DNA of 64,000 nt from Nakamurella multipartita DSM 44233 (lineage in GTDB: Bacteria; Actinomycetota; Actinomycetes; Mycobacteriales; Nakamurellaceae). Position numbers and translations under genes: made by a program. The stretch is taken from positions 2,480,001 through 2,544,000 of the forward strand of contig NC_013235.1 in NCBI RefSeq assembly GCF_000024365.1, in the 5' to 3' direction. Shown here piece after piece: positions 17,442 to 26,257 of the stretch (the first letter of the stretch is position 1; each line of letters starts with the position of its first letter). The notes beneath the pieces were generated by a model. The model was not told where the DNA came from and did not search any database. It worked only from the letters and a program-made list of their open reading frames with translations.

Positions 17442-18551
17442 CTACTTGCCGTGCTTGGCCAGCTCCTGCGAGACCGACTCCAGCAGCTCCTCCCAGGCGG
17501 CGATGAACTTGTCGACGCCCTCGGTCTCCAGAACGGCGAAGACGTCGTCCAGGTCGATGCCCAGGGCCTCCAGGCCGGAGAACACCGCGGAGGCCTGGGC
17601 GTAGGTGCCCTCGATGGTGTTGCCGGTGATCACGCCGTGGTCGGCGACGGCGGCGATCGTCTTCTCCGGGGCGGTGTTGACCGTTTCCGGGGCGACGAGC
17701 TCAACGACGTAGCGGGTGTCGTCGTACTTGGGATCCTTGACCCCGGTGGACGCCCACAGCGGACGCTGCTTGTTCGCGCCCTTGGCGGCCAGCGCCTCCC
17801 AACGCGGGCCGGTGAAGGTCTGCTCGTAGGCCTGGTAGGCCAGCCGGGCGTTGGCGATCGCGGCCTGGCCCTCCAGGGCGTCGGCCTCGGGGGAGCCGAT
17901 CGCCTTGAGCCGCTTGTCGATCTCCGAATCCACCCGGGAGACGAAGAACGAGGCCACCGAATGGATCTCGGACAGATCGTGGCCGGCCTCGGCGGCCTGC
18001 TCCAGGCCGTCCAAGTAGGCGGCCATGACGGCGCGGTAGCGCTCCAGGCTGAAGATCAGGGTGACGTTGACGCTGATGCCCTCGCCGATGACGGCGGTGA
18101 TCGCGGGCAGCCCGGCCTCGGTGGCCGGGATCTTGATCAGCACGTTGGGCCGGTCGACGATCTTGTGCAGCTCGGCGGCCTGGTCGATGGTGCCCTGGGT
18201 CTCGTGGGCCAGCCGGGGGTCGACCTCGATGCTGACGCGGCCGTCGACGTGGTGGGTGGCCTGGAAGATGCCGGTGAACAGGTCGCAGGCGTCCCGGACG
18301 TCGTCGGTGGTGACCTCGCGGACGGTGTCGTCGACGGAGGCGCCCCGAGCGGCCAGCTCGTCGAGCTGCTTCTGGTAGGACGCGCCGTCCTTGAGCGCGG
18401 CCTGGAAGATCGACGGGTTGGTGGTGACCCCGCTGATGTGCCAGGTCTCGATCAGGTTCTTCAGGTTGCCCGAGTGCAGGCGCTGGCGGGACAGGTCATC
18501 GAGCCACAGGGAGACGCCCTGGGCGGTCAGATCGGCAAGACGGTCGGTCAT
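17442..18551 (-). CDS. tal: Transaldolase
   Basis: 369 aa. It transfers a dihydroxyacetone unit between sugar phosphates in the non-oxidative pentose phosphate branch. The Schiff-base lysine lies in [12 protein letters not shown]. The N-terminal DLSRQRL and [11 protein letters not shown] and the later [17 protein letters not shown] match the longer actinobacterial/cyanobacterial class. The ATG follows GAGGAG. It lies 54 bp after tkt on the same strand, so it is probably co-transcribed. Confidence 0.96.
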   Translation of the reverse strand: MTDRLADLTAQGVSLWLDDLSRQRLHSGNLKNLIETWHISGVTTNPSIFQAALKDGASYQKQLDELAARGASVDDTVREVTTDDVRDACDLFTGIFQATHHVDGRVSIEVDPRLAHETQGTIDQAAELHKIVDRPNVLIKIPATEAGLPAITAVIGEGISVNVTLIFSLERYRAVMAAYLDGLEQAAEAGHDLSEIHSVASFFVSRVDSEIDKRLKAIGSPEADALEGQAAIANARLAYQAYEQTFTGPRWEALAAKGANKQRPLWASTGVKDPKYDDTRYVVELVAPETVNTAPEKTIAAVADHGVITGNTIEGTYAQASAVFSGLEALGIDLDDVFAVLETEGVDKFIAAWEELLESVSQELAKHGK

Positions 18552-18605
18552 GGTGCGAACTCCTCGAACGGTGGATGGTGACGGGTCTGGTGGGGTGGGC
18601 GCGAA

Positions 18606-20729
18606 TCAGCCCGCGGCGGCCAGGCTGGCGCGGGCGGCGTCGGCGACGGCTTGGCTGGTGATGCCGAATTTGGTGAACAGGGTGGTGGCGTCGGCGGAGG
18701 CGCCGTAGTGCTCGAGGGAGACGGGTGTGCCGTGGGCGCCGAGCCAGCGCCACCAGGGTTGGGCGATGGCGGCTTCCACGCTGACCCGGGCGGTGACCGC
18801 GGTGGGCAGCACGGACTCGATGTAGGCGGCGTCTTGTTGTTCGAACCAGTCCAGGCAGGGCACGGACACCACGCGGGCGCTGATGCCGTCGGCGGCCAGC
18901 GTGTCGCGGGCGGCGACGGCGAGTTGGACCTCGCTGCCCGAGCCCATCAGGATGACCTTGCGCTCGGCGGTGGGATCCCAGTCGGCCAGGATGTAGGCGC
19001 CCTTGGCGACGCCGTCGGCGGTGGTCCCGGCCAGGACGGGCACGGCCTGGCGGGTCAGGCACAGTCCGACCGGGCCGGTGAACCAGTCGTGTTGGCGGTC
19101 CAGCACGGCCTGCCAGGCGTAGGCGGTTTCGTTGGCGTCGGCCGGGCGCACCACGCTCAGGCCGGGGATCGCGCGCAGCGCGGCCAGGTGCTCCACCGGC
19201 TGGTGGGTCGGGCCGTCCTCGCCCAGACCGATCGAGTCGTGGGTCCAGACGTAGATCGCAGGGGCACCCATGAGCGCGGCCAGGCGGACCGCGCCGCGCA
19301 TGTAATCACTGAATTGCAGGAAGGTGCCGCCGTAGGGGCGGGTCGGGCCGTGCATCACGATCCCGGACAGGATCGCGCCCATGGCGTGTTCCCGGATCCC
19401 GAAGTGCAGGGTCCGCCCGTAGGGCTGGGCGTTCCAGTGCTTGGTCGCGGCATCGACCGGGCCGAAGCTGTCGGCGCCCTCGATGGTGGTGTTGTTGGAT
19501 TCGGCCAGGTCGGCCGAGCCGCCCCACAGTTCGGGCAGCACCGGCCCCAACGCGCTCAGGACCTTGCCGGACGCGGCGCGGGTCGCGATGCCCTTGGGGT
19601 CGACGTCCCACGACGGCAGCACCTTGGTCCACCCGTCGGGCAGGTCGCGGGCGGTCAACCGGTCGAACAACGCCTTGCGCTGCGGGTTCTTGGCGGCCCA
19701 CGCATCGAACCCGGTCTGCCAGTCCGCTCGAGCGGCGGCGCCCCGATCGAGCAGCCCGCGGGTGTGCGCGATCACCTCGTCGTCGACCTGGAAGCTGCGG
19801 TCGGGGTCGAACCCGAGGATCTTTTTGACCGCGGCGACCTCGGGATCGCCCAGCGCGGAGCCGTGGGCCTTGCCGGTGTTCATCAGGGTCGGCGCCGGGT
19901 AGGCGATGATCGTGCGCAGCTCGATGAACGAGGGCCGGTCGGTCACCGCCTTGGCGTTCTCGATCGCCTCGAGGATGCCGGTGACGTTCTCCCCGCCCTG
20001 GACCTGCTGCACATGCCAGCCGTAGGCCTCGTAGCGGGCGGCGACGTCCTCGCTCAGCGCGATGTTGACGTCGTCCTCGATGCTGATGTCGTTGTGGTCG
20101 TAGATCACGACCAGGTTGCCCAGCTGCTGCCGGCCGGCGATCGAGGACGCCTCGGACGTGACGCCCTCCTCGATGTCACCGTCGGAGGCCAGCACGTAGA
20201 TGAAATGGTCGAACGGCGACTGCCCGGCCGGGGCGTCCGGATCGAACAGGCCCCGTTCCCGGCGGGCCGCCATGGCCATCCCGACCGCGGACGCCAGGCC
20301 CTGACCCAGCGGGCCGGTGGTGATCTCCACACCCTTGGTGTGGTGGTACTCCGGGTGGCCCGGGGTCAGCGAACCCCAGGTCCGCAACGCCTCCAGGTCG
20401 GCCAGTTCCAGGCCGAACCCGCCCAGGTACAGCTGCACGTACAGGGTCAACGAGGAATGACCGCAGGACAGCACGAACCGGTCCCGGCCCACCCAGTGCG
20501 GGTCCGCGGGATCGTGCCGCATCACCCGCTGGAACAACGAATACGCCGTCGGCGCCAACGACATCGCCGTGCCGGGATGCCCGTTGCCGACCTTCTGCAC
20601 CGCGTCCGCGGCCAACACCCGCGCGGTGTCCACCGCCCGCCGGTCCAACTCCGACCAGTCATCGGGCACATACGCCGTCGTCAACGCAGGGATATCAGCA
20701 GCAGCAGCGGAATCGAGCTGAGCGGTCAC
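18606..20729 (-). CDS. tkt: Transketolase
   Basis: 707 aa, thiamine-diphosphate enzyme that moves two-carbon units in the pentose phosphate pathway. Visible marks are VGNGHPGTAMSLAP, the ThDP/metal motif ASDGDIEEGVTSEAS and DHNDISIEDD, and the C-terminal THDSIGLGEDGPTHQPVEH. The GTG at 20729 is chosen (TGGAGG 11 nt upstream); a TTG six codons earlier is the alternative. It is the first gene of the minus-strand pentose phosphate cluster and is divergent from ctaB. Confidence 0.97.
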   Translation of the reverse strand: MTAQLDSAAAADIPALTTAYVPDDWSELDRRAVDTARVLAADAVQKVGNGHPGTAMSLAPTAYSLFQRVMRHDPADPHWVGRDRFVLSCGHSSLTLYVQLYLGGFGLELADLEALRTWGSLTPGHPEYHHTKGVEITTGPLGQGLASAVGMAMAARRERGLFDPDAPAGQSPFDHFIYVLASDGDIEEGVTSEASSIAGRQQLGNLVVIYDHNDISIEDDVNIALSEDVAARYEAYGWHVQQVQGGENVTGILEAIENAKAVTDRPSFIELRTIIAYPAPTLMNTGKAHGSALGDPEVAAVKKILGFDPDRSFQVDDEVIAHTRGLLDRGAAARADWQTGFDAWAAKNPQRKALFDRLTARDLPDGWTKVLPSWDVDPKGIATRAASGKVLSALGPVLPELWGGSADLAESNNTTIEGADSFGPVDAATKHWNAQPYGRTLHFGIREHAMGAILSGIVMHGPTRPYGGTFLQFSDYMRGAVRLAALMGAPAIYVWTHDSIGLGEDGPTHQPVEHLAALRAIPGLSVVRPADANETAYAWQAVLDRQHDWFTGPVGLCLTRQAVPVLAGTTADGVAKGAYILADWDPTAERKVILMGSGSEVQLAVAARDTLAADGISARVVSVPCLDWFEQQDAAYIESVLPTAVTARVSVEAAIAQPWWRWLGAHGTPVSLEHYGASADATTLFTKFGITSQAVADAARASLAAAG

Positions 20730-21045
20730 GGTGGGGCCAGCCTCCAAGGGGGGCGAGCCGACTGCCTCGGGCGCGCGACTCGCGGAACGTGTGACGGTGA
20801 TGACATTCGGTTGCGGAGCACGTCAAGCCTAGTACGGGCGCGTTGAGGGCCGATGTCGCGGTGTTCACAGAGCGACGACCTCGCCGTGAGATCGCCGATC
20901 GCGACACTTGCCGGGGCGATCCGGCAGCCGGTACCGGGCCCACCTAGGATGAGCCTTTGTTCGGTCCGACGCCCGCCGCCGCGGTCGTCACCTCGGCCGG
21001 TTCTGTTCGCCGCACGAACCGTCGCCGCTGAGCCAGAGGAGTCCT
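20730..21045. other. Divergent promoter region tkt/ctaB
   Basis: A 316-bp gene-free stretch between two divergent starts. On the plus strand TAGGAT (20945-20950) is a plausible -10 for ctaB, with about 90 nt of leader. On the minus strand TAGGCT in the CGTACTAGGCTTGACG area could serve tkt. I see no clear operator or riboswitch. Confidence 0.5.
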
Positions 21046-21999
21046 GTGGAGGTCGCGTCCCGATCCGGCGAGGATGCTGCGGTCGTCGCCGGCCGGGGTG
21101 AGGTGGGCCTGCGGGCCCGACTCGGCGCCTACGTGGCGCTGACCAAGCCGCGGATCATCGAACTGCTGCTGATCACCACGATCCCGGCGATGTTCGCCGC
21201 GCAGCGCCAGGTGCCGGGCATCGGTCTGCTGATCGCCACTCTCGTGGGCGGCACCCTGGCCGCCGGCAGCGCGAACGCCCTGAACTGCGTGGTCGACGCG
21301 GACATCGACGCGGTGATGCGCCGGACCCGGGCCCGGCCGCTGGCCCGGCACGCGGTCACCCCGCGGGCCGCACTCGTCTTCGGGGTGATCCTGGGCATCC
21401 TGGCCGCCGCGGTGCTGCTGGTCTTTACCACATGGCAGGCCGCGGTGCTCGCGGTCGTGGCCATCCTGTTCTACGTCTTCGTCTACTCCATGTGGCTCAA
21501 GCGCCGCACCTCGCAGAACATCGTGTGGGGCGGCCTGGCCGGCTGCATGCCGGTGATCATCGGCTGGTCGGCCGTCACCGGCAGCATCGGCTGGCCGGCC
21601 TGGGTGTTCTTCGGCGTCATCTTTTTCTGGACGCCGCCGCACACGTGGGCACTGGCGATGCGCTACCGGGCCGACTACGCGGCCGCGGGGGTGCCCATGC
21701 TCCCGGTCGTCGCCTCCGACCGGGAGGTCGTGCGGCAGATCGTGCTCTACAGCTGGGCCATGGTGGCCTGCTCGATGCTGCTGATTCCGGCCTCCTCCTG
21801 GATCTATGCCGCCGTCGCGGTCCCGGCCGGCCTGTGGTTCCTGGCGCTGGCCCATCTGCTGCACACGCGGGTGCTCAAGGGCGCGGCGGCCAAGCCGATG
21901 ACCCTGTTCCACCTGTCCAACCTGTACCTGACCGCGGTGTCGGTGGCCTGGGCCGTGGACGCGGCGATCGGTCTTCCGGTCGTGGGCTGGCCCTGGTGA
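21046..21999 (+). CDS. ctaB: Protoheme IX farnesyltransferase (heme O synthase)
   Basis: 317 aa, a UbiA-type prenyltransferase with about nine membrane helices. It adds a farnesyl group to heme B, making heme O for cytochrome oxidase. The first aspartate-rich site is [20 protein letters not shown] and the second region is [17 protein letters not shown]. The GTG start follows AGAGGAG. CtaA, the next enzyme towards heme A, is encoded 1.4 kb further on the other strand. ctaB opposite tkt is a common actinobacterial arrangement. Its stop overlaps the next small gene. Confidence 0.95.
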   Translation: MEVASRSGEDAAVVAGRGEVGLRARLGAYVALTKPRIIELLLITTIPAMFAAQRQVPGIGLLIATLVGGTLAAGSANALNCVVDADIDAVMRRTRARPLARHAVTPRAALVFGVILGILAAAVLLVFTTWQAAVLAVVAILFYVFVYSMWLKRRTSQNIVWGGLAGCMPVIIGWSAVTGSIGWPAWVFFGVIFFWTPPHTWALAMRYRADYAAAGVPMLPVVASDREVVRQIVLYSWAMVACSMLLIPASSWIYAAVAVPAGLWFLALAHLLHTRVLKGAAAKPMTLFHLSNLYLTAVSVAWAVDAAIGLPVVGWPW

Positions 22000-22268
22000 G
22001 CGAGCCCGCACGGCTCCGCTCGTTCCTGGCCGCGCACGGCGGTGGCGGGGAGGCGGTCATCGCTCCCATCGGCCGGGTCGGCGTCCGCATCGTGGTGGTC
22101 GGCACCGACGGCGCGTATTGCGATGCCATCGCCCCCACGGTCGCCGAAGCCGGCCAGTGGTGCGAGCAGGCCGGGATCGCGGTGGCCGACGAGTGGACCC
22201 GCGAGCTGGCCGCGTCCGTCTCACCCCGCCCGGCGGACCGGCGACGGATGGCCGGGACCGGCCGCTGA
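21996..22268 (+). CDS. 90-aa protein coupled to ctaB, function unknown
   Basis: The GTG overlaps the ctaB TGA (GTGA), so it is translationally coupled. The protein has an amphipathic start, a beta-like stretch [14 protein letters not shown] and two cysteines ([10 protein letters not shown] and GQWCEQAG), then a basic tail. There is no membrane segment. I do not recognise a family. The coupling suggests a role linked to heme O synthesis or simply shared expression. The two cysteines would merit checking for heme or metal binding. Confidence 0.65.
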   Translation: MSEPARLRSFLAAHGGGGEAVIAPIGRVGVRIVVVGTDGAYCDAIAPTVAEAGQWCEQAGIAVADEWTRELAASVSPRPADRRRMAGTGR

Positions 22269-22272
22269 GGCC

Positions 22273-22326
22273 GACAACAAAAATTGTCCACGACAACGCG
22301 AATTGTCGTTGACAACGTGCGTTGTC
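22273..22326. promoter_or_regulatory. Three 16-bp palindromic operators at 19-bp spacing
   Basis: GACAACAAAAATTGTC (22273-22288), GACAACGCGAATTGTC (22292-22307) and GACAACGTGCGTTGTC (22311-22326). All have GACAA, six variable bases, TTGTC, and start exactly 19 bp apart. They cover the likely promoter of the next gene, including a consensus TTGACA at 22309-22314. The array looks like cooperative binding sites for a dimeric repressor, plausibly the HTH protein encoded just downstream. Confidence 0.85.
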
Positions 22327-22338
22327 ACATGGCATCGT
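22309..22338 (+). promoter_or_regulatory. Candidate promoter of the HTH gene
   Basis: TTGACA at 22309-22314, an 18-bp spacer and CATCGT at 22333-22338, which is a weak -10. The +1 would be near the GTG at 22346, giving a leaderless message. The -35 overlaps palindromes 2 and 3. Confidence 0.45.
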
Positions 22339-22345
22339 CTGTGAC

Positions 22346-22732
22346 GTGGAACTCGGCGAGATGTACGACTACATCGCAACCTTGCTGGCGGACGCCGCGG
22401 TGCTCCCGGACGAGCCCGACAGCGAGGAGGAGTTCGAGCTGGCCAAGATCCGGCTGATCTCCCGGGCCCGGCTGGTTCTCGACATCATCGAGGGTCAGGC
22501 CGTGCATTCGTTGCGCTCGTCGCTTCCGCAGACCAGCTATTCCGAGATCGGCGACGCCCAGGGCATCAGCAAGCAGGCGTCGCGCATCCGGCACACCAAG
22601 CTCGAACAGGTGCTCCGGGTGCATCAGCTCGACGGCCGGCGGCACAGCCTGGCCAAGGCCGTCGTCAGCACCAAGCACCGTCGGGCCGCGGCCCCGGTGC
22701 GTCAGGCTCGCCGCCGCCCGCGCGAGGGCTGA
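22346..22732 (+). CDS. Small HTH protein, probable autoregulator
   Basis: 128 aa. An acidic helical N-terminal half (to about 45) is followed by a helix-turn-helix resembling sigma region 4 (SYSEIGDAQGISKQASRIRHTKL, written here as SYSEIGDAQGIS then KQASRIRHTKL, about 72-95). The C-terminal tail is strongly basic (HRRAAAP and ARRRPR). The GTG at 22346 is chosen because earlier codons of the frame lie in the promoter and palindromes; ATG 22361 is an alternative. No family name comes to mind. The three palindromes immediately upstream suggest it binds DNA and controls itself. Its wider targets are unknown. Confidence 0.75.
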   Translation: MELGEMYDYIATLLADAAVLPDEPDSEEEFELAKIRLISRARLVLDIIEGQAVHSLRSSLPQTSYSEIGDAQGISKQASRIRHTKLEQVLRVHQLDGRRHSLAKAVVSTKHRRAAAPVRQARRRPREG

Positions 22733-22897
22733 GCCCGCCGCGGTCGCAGCCCCTGCGACCCGGCTGTCCGCGGTGGCCCGTTCGGGTCAACCGTCGATCC
22801 CGCACACGCAGCGTCCGATCGCTGCGTGCACCCCCCACCAGTGGCTGCCCGCTACCCCGACAACGGGGGCAGCCGTCGACCCGGAAAGGTTCCCGTC
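22733..22897. other. Intergenic stretch with three perfect small hairpins
   Basis: GGTCGCAG-CCC-CTGCGACC (22742-22760) just after the HTH gene is a likely terminator without T tract. CACGCAGCG-N6-CGCTGCGTG (22805-22828) and a CCCCG/CGGGG stem near 22856-22869 lie in the probable leader of the next gene. No reading frame is convincing. Confidence 0.55.
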
Positions 22898-23209
22898 ATG
22901 GCCTCGAACAGCACCGTCAACGGTCCCAAGGTCGTCAACTCCCACACCGGCGCGTTCTTCGGCGCCTCGGTCGCGTTCCTGGCCGCGACCGGCGTGTGGA
23001 ACCTGGCCAACATCTGGATGCTCAACATCCCGGTGCAGCAGCAGTGGATGCTCGGCATGGGCATCATCAGCGCCGTGTTCGCCACCGTCGTGGTGTCCAA
23101 GGTGGTCCGCGACCGCGAGGAGGCCCGTTCGCTGGTCAACGAGGTGCGGGCGGCCCGCTACGAGGAGATCCTGGCCAGCGCGCCGGCTCCGGGCCTGGGC
23201 CACATGTGA
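22898..23209 (+). CDS. YiaA/YiaB-family inner membrane protein
   Basis: 103 aa with a helix pair: FGASVAFLAATGVWNLANIW and, after a short polar turn (NIPVQQQ), WMLGMGIISAVFATVVVSK. This matches the YiaA/B two-helix domain. A charged C-terminal helix (VRDREEARSLVNEVRAARYEE) follows. The ATG is preceded by GGAAAGG. Function of the family is unknown. It stands between an HTH gene and the heme A synthase. Confidence 0.8.
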   Translation: MASNSTVNGPKVVNSHTGAFFGASVAFLAATGVWNLANIWMLNIPVQQQWMLGMGIISAVFATVVVSKVVRDREEARSLVNEVRAARYEEILASAPAPGLGHM

Positions 23210-23265
23210 TCGGGCCGATCCGGTCTAGCCCCCGATCGACTCACGATCGACCCAGGAGCGCAGTG

Positions 23266-23499
23266 ATGATCAATCGACCCGTTCGACACCGGCGGCGGGA
23301 CCGCGGCCGGATGGTGTTCGTGGCCCCGCCGGTCCCGGCCTGGGTACCCGAACCCGAACCGGTGCCGACGCGGACCAGCCGGCTGGTGCGGGTGGCGGCC
23401 CGCGCCGGCCGCGGCCCGGGCCGGCTTCAGCCGGTCGAGGAAGCCGCGCTGCGCACGCTGTCGGACGCCTCCGCGGTGGCCTCGGTGCTGGGTCGGTGA
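23266..23499 (+). CDS. Possible 77-aa Arg/Pro-rich protein
   Basis: The ATG has GGAG 7 nt upstream. The product is basic with an RPVRHRRRDRGR start and a Pro-Glu segment (PAWVPEPEPVP). Its last 73 bases overlap the 3' end of ctaA on the other strand. No family is recognised. A good ribosome site supports it, composition does not exclude a chance frame. Confidence 0.4.
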   Translation: MINRPVRHRRRDRGRMVFVAPPVPAWVPEPEPVPTRTSRLVRVAARAGRGPGRLQPVEEAALRTLSDASAVASVLGR

Positions 23500-24440
23500 A
23501 CGCCCCGGTCCCGGGTCGCCAGCGCCACCGCGGCGGCCGCGGCGACCAGCAGGGTGGCGCCGAGCACGTGCGCTACCACCAGCACCTCGGGCACCCCGGT
23601 GGCGTACTGCACGAGTCCGATCAGGCCCTGCCCGGCGGTGACCCCGATCAGCACGTACGCGCGCACCATCAGCGCGCGGGGGGCCCGCACGGCCAGGTAG
23701 CCGACGGTCATCGCGACCAGCAGGCCCAGATAGGCGAACATCAGGTCGGCGTGCACCTGGGCCAGCGCCCGCACCGGCAGATCCAGCCGGGGCGTGGCGT
23801 CGTCACCCCCGTGCGGTCCGGCCGCGGTGACCAGGGTGCCGGCCACGCACAGCGCCCCGAGCACGACGACGGTCGCCCAGGTCAGCAGCTGCAGCGGGCG
23901 GGGAACCACGGGCACCGGCGGCTCGTCGGTCTCGTCCAGCCGGACCAGCACCACGATGGCCACGAACAGCAGGACCAGCGAGACCAGCATGTGCGGGGCG
24001 ACGGTCCACCAGGCCAGCCCGGTGAGCACCGTCAGTCCGCCCCACAGCGCCTGGAACAGCACCCCGGCGGGCAGCACCGCCGACAGCTTGACCAGTCCGG
24101 GCCGCTGCGGGCGGGCCCGCCAGAGCACCACGAACAGGCCCAGCGAGGCGACCAGCACCAGGCCGGTCAGCGTGCGGTTGCCGAACTCGATGGCCTGGTG
24201 GATGGGGGACAAGTCGGCCCGGCTCACCGGGACGAGCGAGCCCGGGTGGCATTCCGGCCAGGTCGGGCAACCCAGGCCGGACCCGGTGACCCGGACCGTG
24301 GCCCCGGTGACCGCGATCAGGCCATTGGTCACCACCGCCGCCCAGGCGAACGCCTTCTGCAGCTGATGCGAGGGGGCCCGGCGCCACCAGGGATCGGTGG
24401 GTCGGGAACCGGGCTCGCCGGTGCTCGCGGACGTCGTCAT
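23427..24440 (-). CDS. ctaA: Heme A synthase (COX15/CtaA)
   Basis: 337 aa with eight membrane helices. It oxidises heme O to heme A for cytochrome aa3 oxidase, completing the step begun by CtaB. Marks include VTGATVRVTGSGLGCPTWP, with the cysteine pair, and histidines in the helices (PIHQAIEFGNRTL, APHMLVSL, VHADLMFAY, VAHVLGATL). The ATG at 24440 overlaps the stop of the ABC permease (ATGA). A Ser/Ala/Glu-rich tail ends the protein and overlaps the 77-aa frame on the other strand. Confidence 0.94.
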   Translation of the reverse strand: MTTSASTGEPGSRPTDPWWRRAPSHQLQKAFAWAAVVTNGLIAVTGATVRVTGSGLGCPTWPECHPGSLVPVSRADLSPIHQAIEFGNRTLTGLVLVASLGLFVVLWRARPQRPGLVKLSAVLPAGVLFQALWGGLTVLTGLAWWTVAPHMLVSLVLLFVAIVVLVRLDETDEPPVPVVPRPLQLLTWATVVVLGALCVAGTLVTAAGPHGGDDATPRLDLPVRALAQVHADLMFAYLGLLVAMTVGYLAVRAPRALMVRAYVLIGVTAGQGLIGLVQYATGVPEVLVVAHVLGATLLVAAAAAVALATRDRGVHRPSTEATAEASDSVRSAASSTG

Positions 24441-25237
24441 AGCCATCGGAACCACCGTACGGTCGCCGCCCAGCCCAGGACGACCCAGGCCACGAGCACC
24501 AGCAGGGACAAGGCGGACGGGGTGGCCCCGTCCATCGCGGCGCGCAGCGCCTGGGACATGGCCCCGGGCGGGGTCAGCTCGCCGATGGTGCGCAGGCCGG
24601 CCGGCGCCTGATCCAGCGGCACGATGACGCCGCCGACCGCCACGAACACCAGCCAGACCAGGTTGGCCACGGCCAGCACGGCCTCGGCCCGCAGGGTGCC
24701 GCCCAGCAGCAGGGCCAGCCCGACGCAGGCGGCGGCCCCGAGCAGCACCACCAGCAGCGCCCAGGCCGGGTTGCCGTGCGGACGCCAGCCCAGGATCGCC
24801 GCCGCGATGCCGAGCACCACCAGCTGACCGGCAATGACGGCCAGGGTGGCGACGCACTTGCCGGCCAGCAGCTGCGCCCGGCCGACCCCGGCCGCGGCCA
24901 GCCGTTTGAGCACGCCGTACCGCCGGTCGAAGCCGGTGGTGATGGCCTGCGAGGTGAATGCGGCCGAGAACACGGCCAGCACGATCACGCCCGGCAGTAC
25001 CGCGTCGATGCGGGGCTCGGGCAGGGCGATCAGGGTGATCGTGACGCCGCCGATCAGCGCGACCAGCGGGATGATCAGCGCGAGCAGCAGCTGTTCGCCG
25101 TTGCGCAGGGTCACCCTGAGTTCGAGACCGGCGGTCGCCCCGATCCGTCGCAGCGGCGGCGCCGGCCGTGGGTCGGGGGCGAAAGTGCCGGGGATGAACG
25201 GCGAATTGGCCACCCCGCTCAGGTCGGGGCCGGTCAT
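24437..25237 (-). CDS. ABC-2 type permease
   Basis: 266 aa. A cytoplasmic start with Pro/Gly residues is followed by six hydrophobic helices, the ABC-2 exporter permease pattern (EQLLLALIIPLVALIGG, TGFDRRYGVLKRLAAAGV as the coupling loop). Its ATG overlaps the ATPase stop and its stop overlaps the ctaA start (both ATGA), so the three genes form a tightly coupled operon. It probably exports a lipid, drug or heme-related compound; the link with ctaA is conserved in Actinobacteria but unexplained. Confidence 0.9.
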   Translation of the reverse strand: MTGPDLSGVANSPFIPGTFAPDPRPAPPLRRIGATAGLELRVTLRNGEQLLLALIIPLVALIGGVTITLIALPEPRIDAVLPGVIVLAVFSAAFTSQAITTGFDRRYGVLKRLAAAGVGRAQLLAGKCVATLAVIAGQLVVLGIAAAILGWRPHGNPAWALLVVLLGAAACVGLALLLGGTLRAEAVLAVANLVWLVFVAVGGVIVPLDQAPAGLRTIGELTPPGAMSQALRAAMDGATPSALSLLVLVAWVVLGWAATVRWFRWL

Positions 25238-26178
25238 CGGCGGATCTCCCGTCCGGTCAGTTCCAGGTAGACCTCGTCCAGCGAGCGGTGGTTGACCTGC
25301 AGGTCGCCGGGCATGATGCCGACCCGCGCACAGAACGAGGTGACCGTGGCGACGGTGGCCGGCCGGATGTCGCCCTCCACCAGGTAGCGCCCGGGCTGCA
25401 TCTCGCGGACCAGGAAGCCGTCCGGCAGGGCTAGCCGCAGCAGTTCGACGTCCAGGCCGGGGGCCGCGCCGAAGGTGAGCCGGCGCTGCTCGGGACCGCC
25501 GGTCAGCTCGCTGGGCGCGCCGGCGGCGATCACCCGGCCGTGGTCGACGATGACGACCCGGTCCGAGAGCAGCTCGGCCTCGTCCAGCAGGTGCGTGGTC
25601 AGCAGGATCGTCACCCCGTCGGCTCGTGCCGCCTGCAACAGGTCCCACACCAGGTGCCGGGCCTGCGGATCCATGCCGGCGGTCGGCTCGTCCAGGAACA
25701 GCAACTCGGGCCGGCCGACCAGCGCCATGGCCAGGCTCAGCCGCTGCACCTGCCCGCCGGACAGGCGCCGGACCGGGGTACGGGCCACCGGCTGCAGGCC
25801 AAGTACCTCCAGCAGCCAGTCCGGGTCGAGCGGGCGAGCCGAGCAACGGGCGATCACCCGGAGCATCTCGCCGGTGCGGGCCGCCGCGTGCGACCCGCCG
25901 GCCTGCAGCATCACCCCGATCCGGGGCCGCACCTGCGCGGCCTGCCGCCAGGGATCCAGACCGAGCACGCGCACGGTGCCGCCGTCCGGTTTGGCGAAGC
26001 CGGTGCAGGTGTCCAGGGTGCTGGTCTTGCCGGCCCCGTTGGGTCCGAGCATGGTCACCAGCTCACCGCGGGCGATGGTCAGAGACACCCCGTCGACCGC
26101 GCGCAGGGCGCCGAAGGTGCGGACCAGACCGTCGACCTGCAGCACGGGCAGATCCGGGTCGGGCGCGGGGAGGGTCAC
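25234..26178 (-). CDS. ABC transporter ATP-binding protein
   Basis: 314 aa. Walker A is LGPNGAGKTSTLD, the signature is RRLSGGQVQRLSLAMAL, Walker B is LLFLDEPTAGMDPQ and the switch histidine is in TTHLLDE. It is of the DrrA/CcmA-like exporter class with a C-terminal extension of about 85 residues. The GTG at 26178 is chosen because TATCCT lies 8 nt upstream; the longer frame to 26313 has no similarity. It powers the permease encoded next, with which it overlaps by 4 bases. Confidence 0.93.
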   Translation of the reverse strand: MTLPAPDPDLPVLQVDGLVRTFGALRAVDGVSLTIARGELVTMLGPNGAGKTSTLDTCTGFAKPDGGTVRVLGLDPWRQAAQVRPRIGVMLQAGGSHAAARTGEMLRVIARCSARPLDPDWLLEVLGLQPVARTPVRRLSGGQVQRLSLAMALVGRPELLFLDEPTAGMDPQARHLVWDLLQAARADGVTILLTTHLLDEAELLSDRVVIVDHGRVIAAGAPSELTGGPEQRRLTFGAAPGLDVELLRLALPDGFLVREMQPGRYLVEGDIRPATVATVTSFCARVGIMPGDLQVNHRSLDEVYLELTGREIRR

Positions 26179-26186
26179 GGTAGTCG

Positions 26187-26192
26187 AGGATA
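26187..26192 (-). promoter_or_regulatory. Candidate -10 box of ABC operon
   Basis: TATCCT on the minus strand ends 8 nt before the GTG at 26178, consistent with a leaderless or very short leader message. Confidence 0.4.
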
Positions 26193-26257
26193 GGTGGCGC
26201 CGAAGGCCCTCGGTCGCCGTGCGGATGCGGGCTGGATCACTTGTGCCCGCCCGAGGG

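Noticed and set aside
18651-20846. A 731-codon plus-strand frame opposite tkt
   Set aside because: Shadow of the transketolase gene with low-complexity composition.
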